DNA of 64,000 nt from Xanthomonas sp. Leaf131 (GTDB taxonomy: Bacteria; Pseudomonadota; Gammaproteobacteria; Xanthomonadales; Xanthomonadaceae), in contig NZ_LMOG01000017.1 of NCBI RefSeq assembly GCF_001423495.1, positions 1 through 64,000 on the forward strand. Direction: 5' to 3'. Both the position numbers and the translations under genes were made by a program. The notes below the pieces were generated by a model. It made no database searches. It was not told the origin of the DNA and saw only the letters and a program-made list of their open reading frames with translations. The stretch's first letter is position 1. Each line of letters starts with the position of its first letter. This document shows positions 34,009-43,047 of this stretch, one piece after another.

Positions 34009-35388
34009 ATGAAACTCGGAATCACCGCCAAACTCTTTCTCGCCATCCTGAGCGCCTGCATCGCAGTGCTGCTGATCAATGGCCTGGCCGGGCAGCTGTT
34101 ACTCAGAAAGCAGTTTCTCGACTATCTCAGCGAACAAGGCATCGAGCGGATGATGGAAGTGCTGCCGCGCGTGCAGGCCGATTACGCCAAGCACGGCGAC
34201 TGGAACTTCATCCGCGACAATCCCGATGCCTGGTTCGTGCTGATGCGCCCGGAGCTGCCGCAGAATTTGCCACCGCGCGCACCGCCGATCTCCGATCAAA
34301 CCGGCGCGGTGTTTCGCTTCGCGCTACTGGATCGCGATTACCGCGTGATCATCGGCAACCCCGATGTCAGCCGCACCGACACGCTGCGCCCGGTGGTGGT
34401 GCGCGGGCAGACGGTGGGCTGGATGGGCATGCTGCCGTTCGAGAAAGTGCTGACCGCCAACGACGCACGCTTCTTTCAAGCCCAGCAACGTGTGTGGTGG
34501 ACAGTGGGCGCGGCATCGATCGGTGTCGCCGCGTTGTTTGGCTGGTTGTTGTCGCGCACCTTGCTGCGCCGCCTGCGTGGTTTGACCGTGGCAACCCATC
34601 GCCTGGCTGCCGGCGACTACGGCACACGACTGCAGGCGGGCATGCGCGATGAGCTGGACCAACTCGCGCGCGACTTCAACCAGCTGGCGCAGGCACTGGA
34701 CAACAACGAACGCGCACGCCGCGATTTCATGGCCGACGTCTCGCACGAACTGCGCACGCCACTGGCGATCTTGCGCGCCGAACTGGAAGCGCTGCAGGAC
34801 GGTATCCGGCCGATGACGCGTGAGTCGCTGAGCTCGCTGCATCAGGAGGTCGGCCAGCTCGGCAAGCTGATCGAAGATCTCTACGACCTCTCGCTCACCG
34901 ATGTGGGCGCGTTGGCGTATCGGCGCGCGCCGATCGATCTGAGTGTGGTGTTGCAGTCCACGCTGGCCGGGATGCACACGCGCATCGCGGCGGCAGGGCT
35001 CACGCTACACACAGACGGCATCGATGCGCCGTTGCATGTCGACGGCGACGAGCGTCGCCTGCAGCAGTTGCTGTCCAATCTGCTGGAGAATGCGCTGCGT
35101 TATACCGATGCCGGCGGCCAGCTGCAGGTACGGTGTACACGGCGTGCGCAGCGGCTGGAGATCGTGATCGAAGACAGCGCGCCCGGCGTGCCGGCAGACA
35201 AGCTGGATCGCCTGTTCGAGCGTTTCTATCGGGTGGAAGGCTCGCGCAATCGGGCCAGCGGCGGCAGCGGACTGGGCCTGGCGATCTGCCGCAATATCGT
35301 AGGCGCGCACGATGGCGAGATCCACGCGACCGCCTCGCCATTGGGCGGTCTGCGCGTGACGCTGCGGCTGCCGGCGCTGGAGGCGTAA
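34009..35388 (+). CDS. baeS: Envelope-stress sensor histidine kinase BaeS
   Basis: This protein of about 459 residues has two transmembrane helices (about 6-28 and 160-182) flanking a periplasmic domain. A HAMP linker, the H-box DVSHELRTPLA, and an ATPase domain with NLLENALRYTD (N-box) and GGSGLGLAI (G-box) follow. The similarity to E. coli BaeS is strong throughout. BaeS responds to indole, flavonoids and envelope damage and activates RND pumps. The inner ATG at 34009 (MKLGITAKLFLAIL) matches the family start better than the upstream GTG. Its stop overlaps the baeR start (TAATG). Confidence 0.92.
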   Translation: MKLGITAKLFLAILSACIAVLLINGLAGQLLLRKQFLDYLSEQGIERMMEVLPRVQADYAKHGDWNFIRDNPDAWFVLMRPELPQNLPPRAPPISDQTGAVFRFALLDRDYRVIIGNPDVSRTDTLRPVVVRGQTVGWMGMLPFEKVLTANDARFFQAQQRVWWTVGAASIGVAALFGWLLSRTLLRRLRGLTVATHRLAAGDYGTRLQAGMRDELDQLARDFNQLAQALDNNERARRDFMADVSHELRTPLAILRAELEALQDGIRPMTRESLSSLHQEVGQLGKLIEDLYDLSLTDVGALAYRRAPIDLSVVLQSTLAGMHTRIAAAGLTLHTDGIDAPLHVDGDERRLQQLLSNLLENALRYTDAGGQLQVRCTRRAQRLEIVIEDSAPGVPADKLDRLFERFYRVEGSRNRASGGSGLGLAICRNIVGAHDGEIHATASPLGGLRVTLRLPALEA

Positions 35389-36089
35389 TGGATCCCCAGA
35401 CCGCACCGTCCGCGCATGTGCTGATCGTCGAAGACGAACCGCGCCTGGCCGCGGTGCTGGGCGAGTATCTGCACGCAGCTGGCTATTCGCATCACTGGGT
35501 GGCCGATGGCGCGCAGGCGATCGCGGCGTTTCGTGCGCAGGCGCCGGATCTGCTGTTGCTGGATCTGATGCTGCCCAATCGCGATGGCCTGGACATCTGC
35601 CGCGAACTGCGCAGCCTCAGTGCGGTGCCGGTGATCATGGTGACCGCGCGTGCCGAAGAGATCGACCGCCTGCTGGGGCTGGAAATCGGCGCCGACGATT
35701 ACATCTGCAAACCCTTCAGCCCGCGCGAAGTGATCGCGCGCGTACGCGCGGTGCTGCGCCGGCACCGGCATGACCCCAACAGCGTACCGACGCACGGCTT
35801 GGTCATCGACGAGGCCGCGTGTCGCGCCAGCGTAGCCGGACGCGATCTGGATCTGACCCAGGTCGAATTTCGCCTGCTGCGCACGCTCTGCGCATCGCCT
35901 GGGCGGGTGTATTCGCGCGAACAGCTGATGGATCGCGTGTATGTGGACCACCGCATCGTCACCGACCGCACCGTCGATAGCCACATCAAGAATCTGCGCC
36001 GCAAACTGGCCGATGTGGGTGGCGAAGACTGGGTGCGCTCGGTCTACGGCGTGGGCTACCGCTTCGAGTATTTATCCACCGAGGCGTAA
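35388..36089 (+). CDS. baeR: OmpR-family response regulator BaeR
   Basis: This 233-residue protein has a receiver domain with the phospho-acceptor Asp in LLLLDLMLP (about residue 59), the conserved Lys in ICKPFSP, and a C-terminal winged-helix DNA-binding domain with TDRTVDSHIKNLRRKL. It overlaps baeS by one base and is translationally coupled. It probably activates the divergent efflux operon, as BaeR does with mdtABC in E. coli. Confidence 0.92.
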   Translation: MDPQTAPSAHVLIVEDEPRLAAVLGEYLHAAGYSHHWVADGAQAIAAFRAQAPDLLLLDLMLPNRDGLDICRELRSLSAVPVIMVTARAEEIDRLLGLEIGADDYICKPFSPREVIARVRAVLRRHRHDPNSVPTHGLVIDEAACRASVAGRDLDLTQVEFRLLRTLCASPGRVYSREQLMDRVYVDHRIVTDRTVDSHIKNLRRKLADVGGEDWVRSVYGVGYRFEYLSTEA

Positions 36090-36105
36090 TCCCCGCTCCG
36101 CCCTT

Positions 36106-36143
36106 GGTAGGAGCGCGCCCGCGCGCGACGCTTTACCGATAAC
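36106..36143. repeat. Half of a GTAGGAGCGC-type REP palindrome
   Basis: GGTAGGAGCGCGCCCGCGC followed by CTTTACCGATAAC matches the left arm and centre of the elements at 45774 and 53173. The right arm has been lost. It sits between convergent baeR and MFS genes. Confidence 0.6.
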
Positions 36144-36173
36144 CCACCACGACAGGTGGATGACGCCCACCAC

Positions 36174-37313
36174 TCACACCTTCAACCACCGCGTGGAAAT
36201 CGCCACGCCCACCATCAACACCGCAACGCCGATCAAGGCACCGACCAGGCCGATGCCATGGGCCGCGAAGCCGATCAATGCCGGCCCAGCCAGAATGCCG
36301 GCGTAGCCGAGTGTGGTGACCGCCGTGATGGCGATGCTCTCCGGCATCCGCGTCTGATTGCCGGCCAGCGAGAACAAGGCCGGCACGATATTGGCGCAAC
36401 CCAGCCCCACCAACACGTAACCGGCCAACGAGGCCTGCCATGGGCTCACCAGCGTAAGCACGAAGAAACCCGCGCTGGCCAGCAACGCGCCTAGCACGAT
36501 CGAACGGATGCGCCCCAGCCGCTCCACCACCGCATCGCCCAGCAAACGCGTCACCGTCATGGTCAACGCAAATACCACATAGCCCACGCCAGCGGTACTC
36601 GGCTTGACCTGGTGCACATCGGCCAGGAATACCGAGCTCCAATCCAGAATGGTGCCTTCGGCCAGAAACACCACAAACGCCAGGATGCCGATAAACAGCA
36701 CGATGCCCTTGGGCAGCGCAAGCAACGGCCCCTGCTGGGAGACGCGTTCGGTGCGCCAATGGCGTACAGACACCGCGCCCACAGCGAGCATCGCGATCAC
36801 GCCGGCGAGCGCCGCGGTCAGCGGACCGATCTGCGCCGACAACAGCAGCGTCATCGCGCCGGCGCCGACAAAGCCGCCGATGCTGAAAAAGGCATGGAAT
36901 CCGGACATCATCGCGCGCTCGGCATCGCGCTCGACCACCACCGCCTGCATGTTCATCGCGCAATCCATCGCGCCCACGCCGGCACCGAACACGAACAGCA
37001 CCGCGCCCAGCGTCCAGGGATTGGCGACAACGGCCAGGAACGGCAGGCTGATGCAGATCAGTGCAGCCGTCACCGCCATCACCGTGCGGAAACCGAAGCG
37101 CGCCGACAACGCGCCAGCCAGCGGCATCGCCAGAAACGAGCCTGCGCCCAGACACAGCAGGATCAGCCCAAGCGCGCCATCGTCCACGCCGGTCCTGGCC
37201 TTGGCGAACGGCACCAACACCGCCCAGATCGCGGCAGCGAAGCCCGGGATGAAGAACGCCGCGCGCGTGGCGTGCTGTTGCGCGCGAGCGCTGGAGGTGG
37301 GTGCAAGCGACAT
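36174..37313 (-). CDS. MFS transporter (YbjJ/FucP-like)
   Basis: This 379-residue protein has about 12 transmembrane helices. Features include the FIPGFAAAIWAVLVPFAKAR first helix and a conserved NMQAVVVERDAERAMMSGFHAFFSIGGFVGA stretch typical of the YbjJ-like sugar/multidrug branch. It is an inner-membrane proton-driven carrier with unknown substrate. The start is the ATG at 37313 (MSLAPTSS), because longer reading upstream is Arg-rich and unlike a membrane-protein N-terminus. It is convergent with baeR. Confidence 0.85.
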   Translation of the reverse strand: MSLAPTSSARAQQHATRAAFFIPGFAAAIWAVLVPFAKARTGVDDGALGLILLCLGAGSFLAMPLAGALSARFGFRTVMAVTAALICISLPFLAVVANPWTLGAVLFVFGAGVGAMDCAMNMQAVVVERDAERAMMSGFHAFFSIGGFVGAGAMTLLLSAQIGPLTAALAGVIAMLAVGAVSVRHWRTERVSQQGPLLALPKGIVLFIGILAFVVFLAEGTILDWSSVFLADVHQVKPSTAGVGYVVFALTMTVTRLLGDAVVERLGRIRSIVLGALLASAGFFVLTLVSPWQASLAGYVLVGLGCANIVPALFSLAGNQTRMPESIAITAVTTLGYAGILAGPALIGFAAHGIGLVGALIGVAVLMVGVAISTRWLKV

Positions 37314-37457
37314 GCAAACAGTTCCAATAGAGAGCAGCGAACAGAAATGGCAATGGGGCCGCCGGACCGGCGCGCGCGCTGGTCGGAGGTGGCATCCCCA
37401 CTGCTCCACTGCGCTGCTGCAACCGTCCCTGGCTGATGGGATGCGACGCCTCAACCG

Positions 37458-38309
37458 CTAGCGAAACACCACCGTGCGATGGCCATTGAGCACCACGCGA
37501 TGTTCCACATGACGGCGCACCGCACGCGCAAGCACCAACGATTCGGTATCGCTGCCCAGCCGCACCAGATCGCGCGGCGTCATCGCGTGATCCACGCGCG
37601 CTACGTCCTGTTCGATGATCGGGCCTTCGTCCAGATCTTCGGTGACGTAATGCGCGGTGGCGCCGATGATCTTGACCCCGCGCGCGTGCGCCTGGTGATA
37701 CGGCTGCGCGCCCTTGAAACTGGGCAGAAAGCTGTGATGGATATTGATCGCCCGCCCGGCCAATGCGCGGCACAGCGCCGGCGAGAGAATCTGCATGTAG
37801 CGCGCCAACACCACCAGATCGATCTGCAAGGCATCGACCAGTGCGAGCAGTTGCGTTTCCTGCGTAGCGCGCGTGTCTGCGCTCACCGGCAGATGGTGGA
37901 AGGCGATGCCGTACGAGGCGGCCAGCGCTGCAAAGTCGGTGTGGTTGGAGACCACTGCGGCGATGTCCACCGGCAGTTGCCGGCTATGCATGCGAAACAG
38001 CAGATCGTTGAGGCAATGCCCCTGCTTGCTCACCAGCACCAACAGCCGCGCACGACGGCGCGCATCGTGCAGTTGCCAGTCCATCTGGAATGCATCGGCC
38101 AACTGCGCAAAGCGCTGCTCCAACGCTGCGATGTCGGTGGCTGGCGGCTTGTCGAAGTGCACGCGCAGAAAGAAGCGGCCGCTTTCGTCGTCGCCGAATT
38201 GCTGTGCGTCGAGAATATTGCAGGCCAACTCGAACAGCAGTCCGGTCACGCGATAGACGATGCCGGTACGGTCGGGACAGGACAGGGTGAGGATGTAGTC
38301 GGAGCGCAT
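37458..38309 (-). CDS. purU: Formyltetrahydrofolate deformylase PurU
   Basis: This 283-residue protein has an N-terminal ACT domain (residues 1-80) that senses methionine/glycine. The C-terminal formyl-transferase-like domain has the NIHHSFLPSFKGAQPYHQA catalytic signature and the Asp of TEDLDEGPIIEQ. It hydrolyses 10-formyl-THF to formate and THF, supplying formate to purine synthesis and balancing one-carbon pools. Length is normal. The ATG at 38309 starts at the conserved MRSDYILTLSCPDR. Confidence 0.93.
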   Translation of the reverse strand: MRSDYILTLSCPDRTGIVYRVTGLLFELACNILDAQQFGDDESGRFFLRVHFDKPPATDIAALEQRFAQLADAFQMDWQLHDARRRARLLVLVSKQGHCLNDLLFRMHSRQLPVDIAAVVSNHTDFAALAASYGIAFHHLPVSADTRATQETQLLALVDALQIDLVVLARYMQILSPALCRALAGRAINIHHSFLPSFKGAQPYHQAHARGVKIIGATAHYVTEDLDEGPIIEQDVARVDHAMTPRDLVRLGSDTESLVLARAVRRHVEHRVVLNGHRTVVFR

Positions 38310-38376
38310 CGGCGCAATGATAGCCAATGCGCGCAGCTGCGGGCGCAGTGCTTGCGCCCGTAACTTTTACATCCAC

Positions 38377-38769
38377 TCAACGCGGCGGCAGGCGCAGCAT
38401 CAGCCGCCGATTGATCTCGTCCAGTTGCGCCATCGAGGCGTCCACCGAGGTCTCCATCGCTTCTTGCGTGGTGATGTGCGCACGCAGATGCGCGGGGTCG
38501 GAGAGCTCGCCACGCACCAGGAACACGTTCTCGCCCACTTCGCCGACATGCCGGCTGAGCACCACGTAGTCCACCTGATCGAAACCGTGCTGCTTGGCCA
38601 GCGGCAGCAGGCGCGCGGCCATGCGCACGCTGGCCTCGTCGGTGGCTTTGTTCAACTCGGCATCGAGCACGGCCACCGCTTCGCGGATCTGCGCGAACAG
38701 ATAATGGTCCGGGTGTTCGGGATGCTCCGGGCCCACCGGGCCCTGGTCGACGACTGGTTGGGCAGTCAT
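38377..38769 (-). CDS. Stand-alone XVIPCD-domain protein (putative X-T4SS substrate or orphan secretion domain)
   Basis: About 130 residues. From about residue 18 to the end it resembles the Xanthomonas VirD4-interacting protein conserved domain: HPDHYLFAQIREAV, a RMAARLLPLAKQHG helix, GFDQVDYVVLS (compare GLxxVDxVV), ENVFLVRGELSDPAHLRAHI, then a TxxAMETSVDASMAQL end. In known X-Tfe effectors this domain is C-terminal and directs transfer by the bactericidal type IV secretion system. Here almost nothing precedes it. ATG at 38769 or 38787 could be used. It could be a small effector, adaptor, or relic of a larger one. Confidence 0.7.
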   Translation of the reverse strand: MTAQPVVDQGPVGPEHPEHPDHYLFAQIREAVAVLDAELNKATDEASVRMAARLLPLAKQHGFDQVDYVVLSRHVGEVGENVFLVRGELSDPAHLRAHITTQEAMETSVDASMAQLDEINRRLMLRLPPR

Positions 38770-39149
38770 CGTGTGGCACCGGCGCATGGCCGTGCGCGCG
38801 GTGTGCGCTCGGTCGAACCGAGCGTGATCTGCAGGTGTCGCATCGCATCCTCCCTGGAGCGGCGGCTGTTACGAGCCGGCATTTTAGAAGGTCTGCTGCA
38901 TGTTTAGGTGAGCAAGACGCGGACTGCCTTGCCGTGTAGCGAAGCTGCACTGAAAGTGGCGAGCGAATGTCGCGCGCAGCCATCTGCAGTGTGCGCCTGC
39001 TGGCCTGCGACCCGACGGAAGATGCAGGGGGTAGCTGCCGCCGAGCGGGAGCTACGTGCCTGTTGGAGTCTGGGACACAGGGGCTTCGCCTCGCACCCTC
39101 ACCCCTCTTCCGGAGGGAGAGGGGCTAACTCCGCTTTGCGCAATTGCGA
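38770..39149. other. Intergenic region with palindrome and repeat
   Basis: About 380 bp. CGCTCGGT-CGA-ACCGAGCG at 38806-38824 is a perfect hairpin in the leader of the XVIPCD gene. The CACCCTCACCCCTC...GAGGGAGAGGGGCT repeat at 39094-39126 belongs to the family also seen near 47800 and 54500. No gene is called. Confidence 0.5.
39094..39126. repeat. CCCTCACCCC/GAGAGGGG palindromic repeat
   Basis: The CCCCTCTTCC/GGAGGGAGAGGGG dyad is preceded by CACCCTCA. Near-identical copies are at about 47810, 47980 and 54507. It lies just after the stop of the minus-strand dehydrogenase gene and may act as a transcript end. Confidence 0.6.
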
Positions 39150-40028
39150 TCAGGCCACCTGCCCCGCCCGCCGTGCCGAGACCTCTGCCAGCACCGCCCA
39201 ATCGGCGTTGCCGTCGCCATGTGCGATGGCCTCGTCCAGGCCGGCGCGTAGCAACTCGCCCAACGGCATCGGTACCTGCTTGTCGGCGACGGCCTGGATC
39301 GCCAGATCCACGTCCTTGCGGCCCAGCGTGGCGGTGAAGCCGGCCGGCAGGTACTCGCGTTGCATGATCAAACGGCCATAGCCCTGGTACGCCGGCGCGG
39401 CGAACAAGGTGCTGGTGAGCATGCCCAGGAACTGGGTGGCCTCCACGCCGTGGCCGCGAGCCAGCGCGCTGGCCTCGGCCATGGCGCCGATCGCGCTGGC
39501 CAGGCAGAAGTTGGCCGCCAGCTTGACCGCATTGGCCTGCTCGGGGGTGCGGCCGATCTCCCAGGTGCGCTGGCCAAGCGCATCGAACATCGGCTGCACG
39601 CGCGCCAACGCTGCTTCGTCGCCAGCGGCCAGGATGTTGAGCTTGCCGGCTTCGGCCACATCCACGCGGCCGAGCACCGGTGCGGCCACGTAGGCCACGC
39701 CGCGTTCGGCATGCAGGGCGGTCAACTCATGCGCCAACGCCACCGAGATGGTGGCCATGTTGACGTGCACGCTGCCGGCCGGCAGTGCGTCCAGCACGCC
39801 GCGCTCCAGCAGGGTCGCACGCACTGCGTTGTCGTCGGCCAGCATCGAAAACAGCAGCGGGCCGTGCGCGGCATCGCGTGGTTCTCCCACCACCGTGGCA
39901 CCGGCTTCGCGCAGCGACTGCGCGCGCTCGGGCGAGCGGTTCCACACACTCAGCTCAAAGCCGCCGCGCAGCAGGTTGTGCGCCATCGGCAGGCCCATCG
40001 TGCCCAAGCCCAGAAATCCTATCGGCAT
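39150..40028 (-). CDS. NAD(P)-dependent beta-hydroxyacid dehydrogenase family protein
   Basis: This 292-residue protein has an N-terminal Rossmann domain with GFLGLGTMGLPMA at residue 4. The conserved VHVNMATIS, and Lys in NAVKLAANF near residue 169, are the substrate and catalytic motifs of the 3-hydroxyisobutyrate dehydrogenase/glyoxylate reductase (GLYR) family. It probably reduces a short semialdehyde or glyoxylate-type substrate. It lies 82 bases downstream of the old yellow enzyme on the same strand. Confidence 0.88.
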   Translation of the reverse strand: MPIGFLGLGTMGLPMAHNLLRGGFELSVWNRSPERAQSLREAGATVVGEPRDAAHGPLLFSMLADDNAVRATLLERGVLDALPAGSVHVNMATISVALAHELTALHAERGVAYVAAPVLGRVDVAEAGKLNILAAGDEAALARVQPMFDALGQRTWEIGRTPEQANAVKLAANFCLASAIGAMAEASALARGHGVEATQFLGMLTSTLFAAPAYQGYGRLIMQREYLPAGFTATLGRKDVDLAIQAVADKQVPMPLGELLRAGLDEAIAHGDGNADWAVLAEVSARRAGQVA

Positions 40029-40110
40029 CTGTTTTCCTTATGCGATCTTGCGTCAAGAGCGGCGATCCAAACACCGGCCCGCTCTGCTTGTTTACCACTC
40101 CCAGCGTAAA

Positions 40111-41223
40111 TCAGCTGGCGAACACGCCGCGCGCCTCGCGTGGTTCGCAGCGCAGGTATTGCGGCGCCGGCGTGACCGAGGCGCCAAGTGCAGCGGCGGC
40201 ATGCCAGGGCCAGCGCGGGTCGTACAGAATGCCGCGTGCCAAGGCGATGGCATCGGCCTGGCCGTCTTGCACAATCGCTTCGGCCTGCGCCGGCTCGGTG
40301 ATCAGACCCACCCCGATCACCGGCGTGTTGACCTGCGCCTTGATCTGCTGCGCAAACGGAATCTGGTAGCCGGCCTGCAGCGGAATCTGCTGGCGCGGAT
40401 CCAGCCCGCCGCTGGAGACATGGATGTAGTGCGCACCGCGTGCATCCAGCGCCTTGGACAAGGCGATGCTCTGCTCCAGATCCCAGCCGCCCTCCACCCA
40501 ATCGGTGGCAGAAATACGTACGCCGATGGCGATCTTGTCCGACACCGCCGCACGCACTGCATCGAAGATGCGCAGCGTCAGCCGCATGCGGTTTTCCAGG
40601 GAACCGCCATACGCATCGCTGCGCTGATTGCTCAGCGGCGACAGGAACTGATGCATCAGATAGCCATGCGCGGCGTGCAGCTCGATCAACTCCAGGCCCA
40701 GACGTTCGGCGCGCTTTGCCGAGGCGACAAATGCATCGACCACCGCATCGATACCGGCCTCGTCCAGCGCCTGCGGCAACGGCTGACCCTCGCGAAACGC
40801 CAGCGCCGATGCGGACACGGTCTGCCAGCCATGCGCGTGATCCGGCGCAATCGCCTCGCCACCCTTCCATGGCAGATCGGTGGAGGCCTTGCGCCCGGCA
40901 TGTGCCAGTTGAATGCCGACCGGCATCGGCGACCAGCGCCGTACCGATTGCAGCACCTCGTCCAACGCCTGCTCGGTGGCGTCGTCGTACAAGCCCAGAT
41001 CGGCGTAAGAGATGCGGCCCTGCGGCTGCACTGCGGCCGCTTCCAGAATCAGCAGGCCGGCACCGGATTGCGACAAGGTGCCCAGATGGATGCGGTGCCA
41101 GTCGCTGGCACGGCCGTCCTGTGCGGAGTATTGGCACATCGGGGCGATGACGATCCGGTTGGCGAGCGCAAGCGGACCGAAGCGGATGGGGGAGAACAGC
41201 TTGCTCAAGGGGCATCCACACAT
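40111..41223 (-). CDS. Old yellow enzyme family NADH:flavin oxidoreductase (YqjM/XenA-like)
   Basis: About 370 residues. The FMN-dependent TIM barrel shows APMCQYSAQDG near the start (the Cys of the YqjM class), QLAHAGRKAS, and the HAAHGYLMHQFLSPLSNQRSDAYGGS signature. These enzymes reduce alpha,beta-unsaturated carbonyls and xenobiotics with NADPH. The ATG at 41223 is used. A TTG 15 bases inside would start at SKLFSPIRFG, the usual family N-terminus. It fits the oxidoreductase-rich, detoxifying gene content of this window. Confidence 0.9.
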   Translation of the reverse strand: MCGCPLSKLFSPIRFGPLALANRIVIAPMCQYSAQDGRASDWHRIHLGTLSQSGAGLLILEAAAVQPQGRISYADLGLYDDATEQALDEVLQSVRRWSPMPVGIQLAHAGRKASTDLPWKGGEAIAPDHAHGWQTVSASALAFREGQPLPQALDEAGIDAVVDAFVASAKRAERLGLELIELHAAHGYLMHQFLSPLSNQRSDAYGGSLENRMRLTLRIFDAVRAAVSDKIAIGVRISATDWVEGGWDLEQSIALSKALDARGAHYIHVSSGGLDPRQQIPLQAGYQIPFAQQIKAQVNTPVIGVGLITEPAQAEAIVQDGQADAIALARGILYDPRWPWHAAAALGASVTPAPQYLRCEPREARGVFAS

Positions 41224-41289
41224 GACACGGGGGATGCCCATTGCACTGCGCCGCGCGCGTGCGCACAACCGCTACGGTGGATCACTGCG

Positions 41290-42171
41290 TCATGCGGAGC
41301 GTGCACTGACGTCATTGACGCGAGGTGTGTGCAGTGGATCGATTGGCGCACGCAGGAACGCCAAGGCCTGCGCGCAGGACTGCTCCACCTTCAAACTGAG
41401 CAGTTCGTCGGCACGGGTGCGCCCGAAGTTGAGCGCGGCGATCGGCAAGCCATTGCGTGCGGCGGTCTGCACGAAGCGAAAGCCCGAATACACCATCAGC
41501 GACGAGCCCACCACCAGCACCGCGTCGGCCGCCTGCAGATGCGCAAACGCACGCTCCACGCGCTCGCGCGGCACGTTCTCGCCGAAGAACACCACATCCG
41601 GCTTGAGCACCCCACCGCACACCGGGCACGGCGGCACTACGAAACTGTCGAAGCCCACATCGTCCAGGTCCGCATCGCCATCGGGCGCCTGCGCGGCCTC
41701 CAGCTCGGCCCAACCGGGGTTGGCCTGCTCGAGCAACAGCTGGAATTCGGTGCGTGGCATGCGCCGCTCGCAACTCATGCAACGCACCACATCGAGCCGG
41801 CCATGCAGATCGATCACCGCCTGGCTGCCGGCGGCCTGATGCAGACGATCCACGTTTTGCGTGAGCAGCACTTCCAGCTGGCCGCGTGCTTCCAGGGCTG
41901 CCAATGCTTGATGGGTGGCATTGGGCTGCGCCAACCCGAAGCGCGGCCAGCCAACCAGACTGCGTGCCCAATACCGCTGCCGCGTGGACAGCTCGCCCAT
42001 GAAGGCCTGAAAGGTGACCGGTTGCGGACGCTTCCAGCCGCCTAGCAGATCGCGGTAATCGGGGATGCCCGAATCAGTGCTGCAACCGGCGCCCGTGAGC
42101 ACGAACAGGCGCCGATGGCGCTCGATGAAGTCTTGCAGCACGTCGCTGTCCTGAATGAGTGCCGCAGTCAT
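41290..42171 (-). CDS. Sirtuin (NAD-dependent protein deacylase, Sir2 family)
   Basis: This 293-residue protein has the NAD-binding LTGAGCSTDSGIPDYRD motif near residue 30, LLTQNVDRLH, and the catalytic His in DLHGRL. Two Cys pairs (CMSC and CPVC) bind structural zinc. Between them is a longer than usual insertion. It removes acyl groups from lysines using NAD+. Its ATG overlaps the stop of the TetR gene (ATGA), so regulator and enzyme are translationally coupled. Confidence 0.9.
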   Translation of the reverse strand: MTAALIQDSDVLQDFIERHRRLFVLTGAGCSTDSGIPDYRDLLGGWKRPQPVTFQAFMGELSTRQRYWARSLVGWPRFGLAQPNATHQALAALEARGQLEVLLTQNVDRLHQAAGSQAVIDLHGRLDVVRCMSCERRMPRTEFQLLLEQANPGWAELEAAQAPDGDADLDDVGFDSFVVPPCPVCGGVLKPDVVFFGENVPRERVERAFAHLQAADAVLVVGSSLMVYSGFRFVQTAARNGLPIAALNFGRTRADELLSLKVEQSCAQALAFLRAPIDPLHTPRVNDVSARSA

Positions 42172-42836
42172 CGTGCAACTCCGGTGGCGGTGAGATAACT
42201 GTGCAGCAACAGCACCAGTTGCGCCTGTAGCGGTGCAACACGCGTGACCAACACACCATCTTCCAGCAGGTTTCTCACCGGCCCGACAATGGCGGCCATG
42301 CCGATCTCGGCCACCGCCTCGCAGTCGTCGAAGCGCACATCCGACGCGGTGGCGAGCGCGGCCGCAAATGCCTGCTGCGAACGCTTGCGCGCCTGCGACC
42401 CCAATGCCGCACCGCCATGCAGCTCGGCGATGGCATACAGCGCGCGCGAGACATCCACATGCTGCAATTTGGCCTGCACGAAGGCATGCACCAGCGCCTC
42501 GCATTGCTGCGCGAGCGTGCGCCCGTGCTGTCGCGCACATGCCTGCTCCACTGCGTGAACCACCGCTTGCAGATGCCATTCCAGCAAGGCGACCAACAGT
42601 GCCTGACGATTCGGGTAGTACTGGTAGAGGCTGCCCACCGACACACCGGCGCGCTCGGCTACCCGCGTGGTGGTGCAGCCCTGCAGCCCTTCGGCCACCA
42701 GCACCTGAATACCGGCCTGGCGAATGACCTCCACCGTGGCACGCGAGCGCGCTTGCTGCGGGGCTTTCCGCGGTTTTGGCAGGGGCAGGAAGGTACTCAA
42801 GACTGCGACTGTACACACCGACGGGTGGCCCATCAT
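42168..42836 (-). CDS. TetR/AcrR-family transcriptional regulator
   Basis: Up to 222 residues. The HTH lies at about residues 28-75 (VIRQAGIQVLVAEGLQGCTTTRVAERAGVSVGSLYQYYPNRQAL in part), with a variable ligand-binding C-terminal domain. The first 25 residues are not typical, and a GTG further in may be the true start. It overlaps the sirtuin gene, an unusual pairing that suggests control of the deacylase by a small ligand. Confidence 0.88.
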   Translation of the reverse strand: MMGHPSVCTVAVLSTFLPLPKPRKAPQQARSRATVEVIRQAGIQVLVAEGLQGCTTTRVAERAGVSVGSLYQYYPNRQALLVALLEWHLQAVVHAVEQACARQHGRTLAQQCEALVHAFVQAKLQHVDVSRALYAIAELHGGAALGSQARKRSQQAFAAALATASDVRFDDCEAVAEIGMAAIVGPVRNLLEDGVLVTRVAPLQAQLVLLLHSYLTATGVAR

Positions 42837-43047
42837 CCAGGGGCCTTCTGCGTGATTCCAAGCAACGCCCGCATGCCCGCCTCCGCAGCTGTCGCGCTGA
42901 TCGCCGGCGTCAACAAAGCTAAGGCCTTGCGCTGGCGGGGAATCTGGCCAACGCCGGCTGGACCGCCTACTGGTTGGCGTAGCGAAGCGCCGCGCATGCC
43001 GGGCGCCGTACGTGACTGCGCTGCACTGATCTGATCGCCACAGCTGG

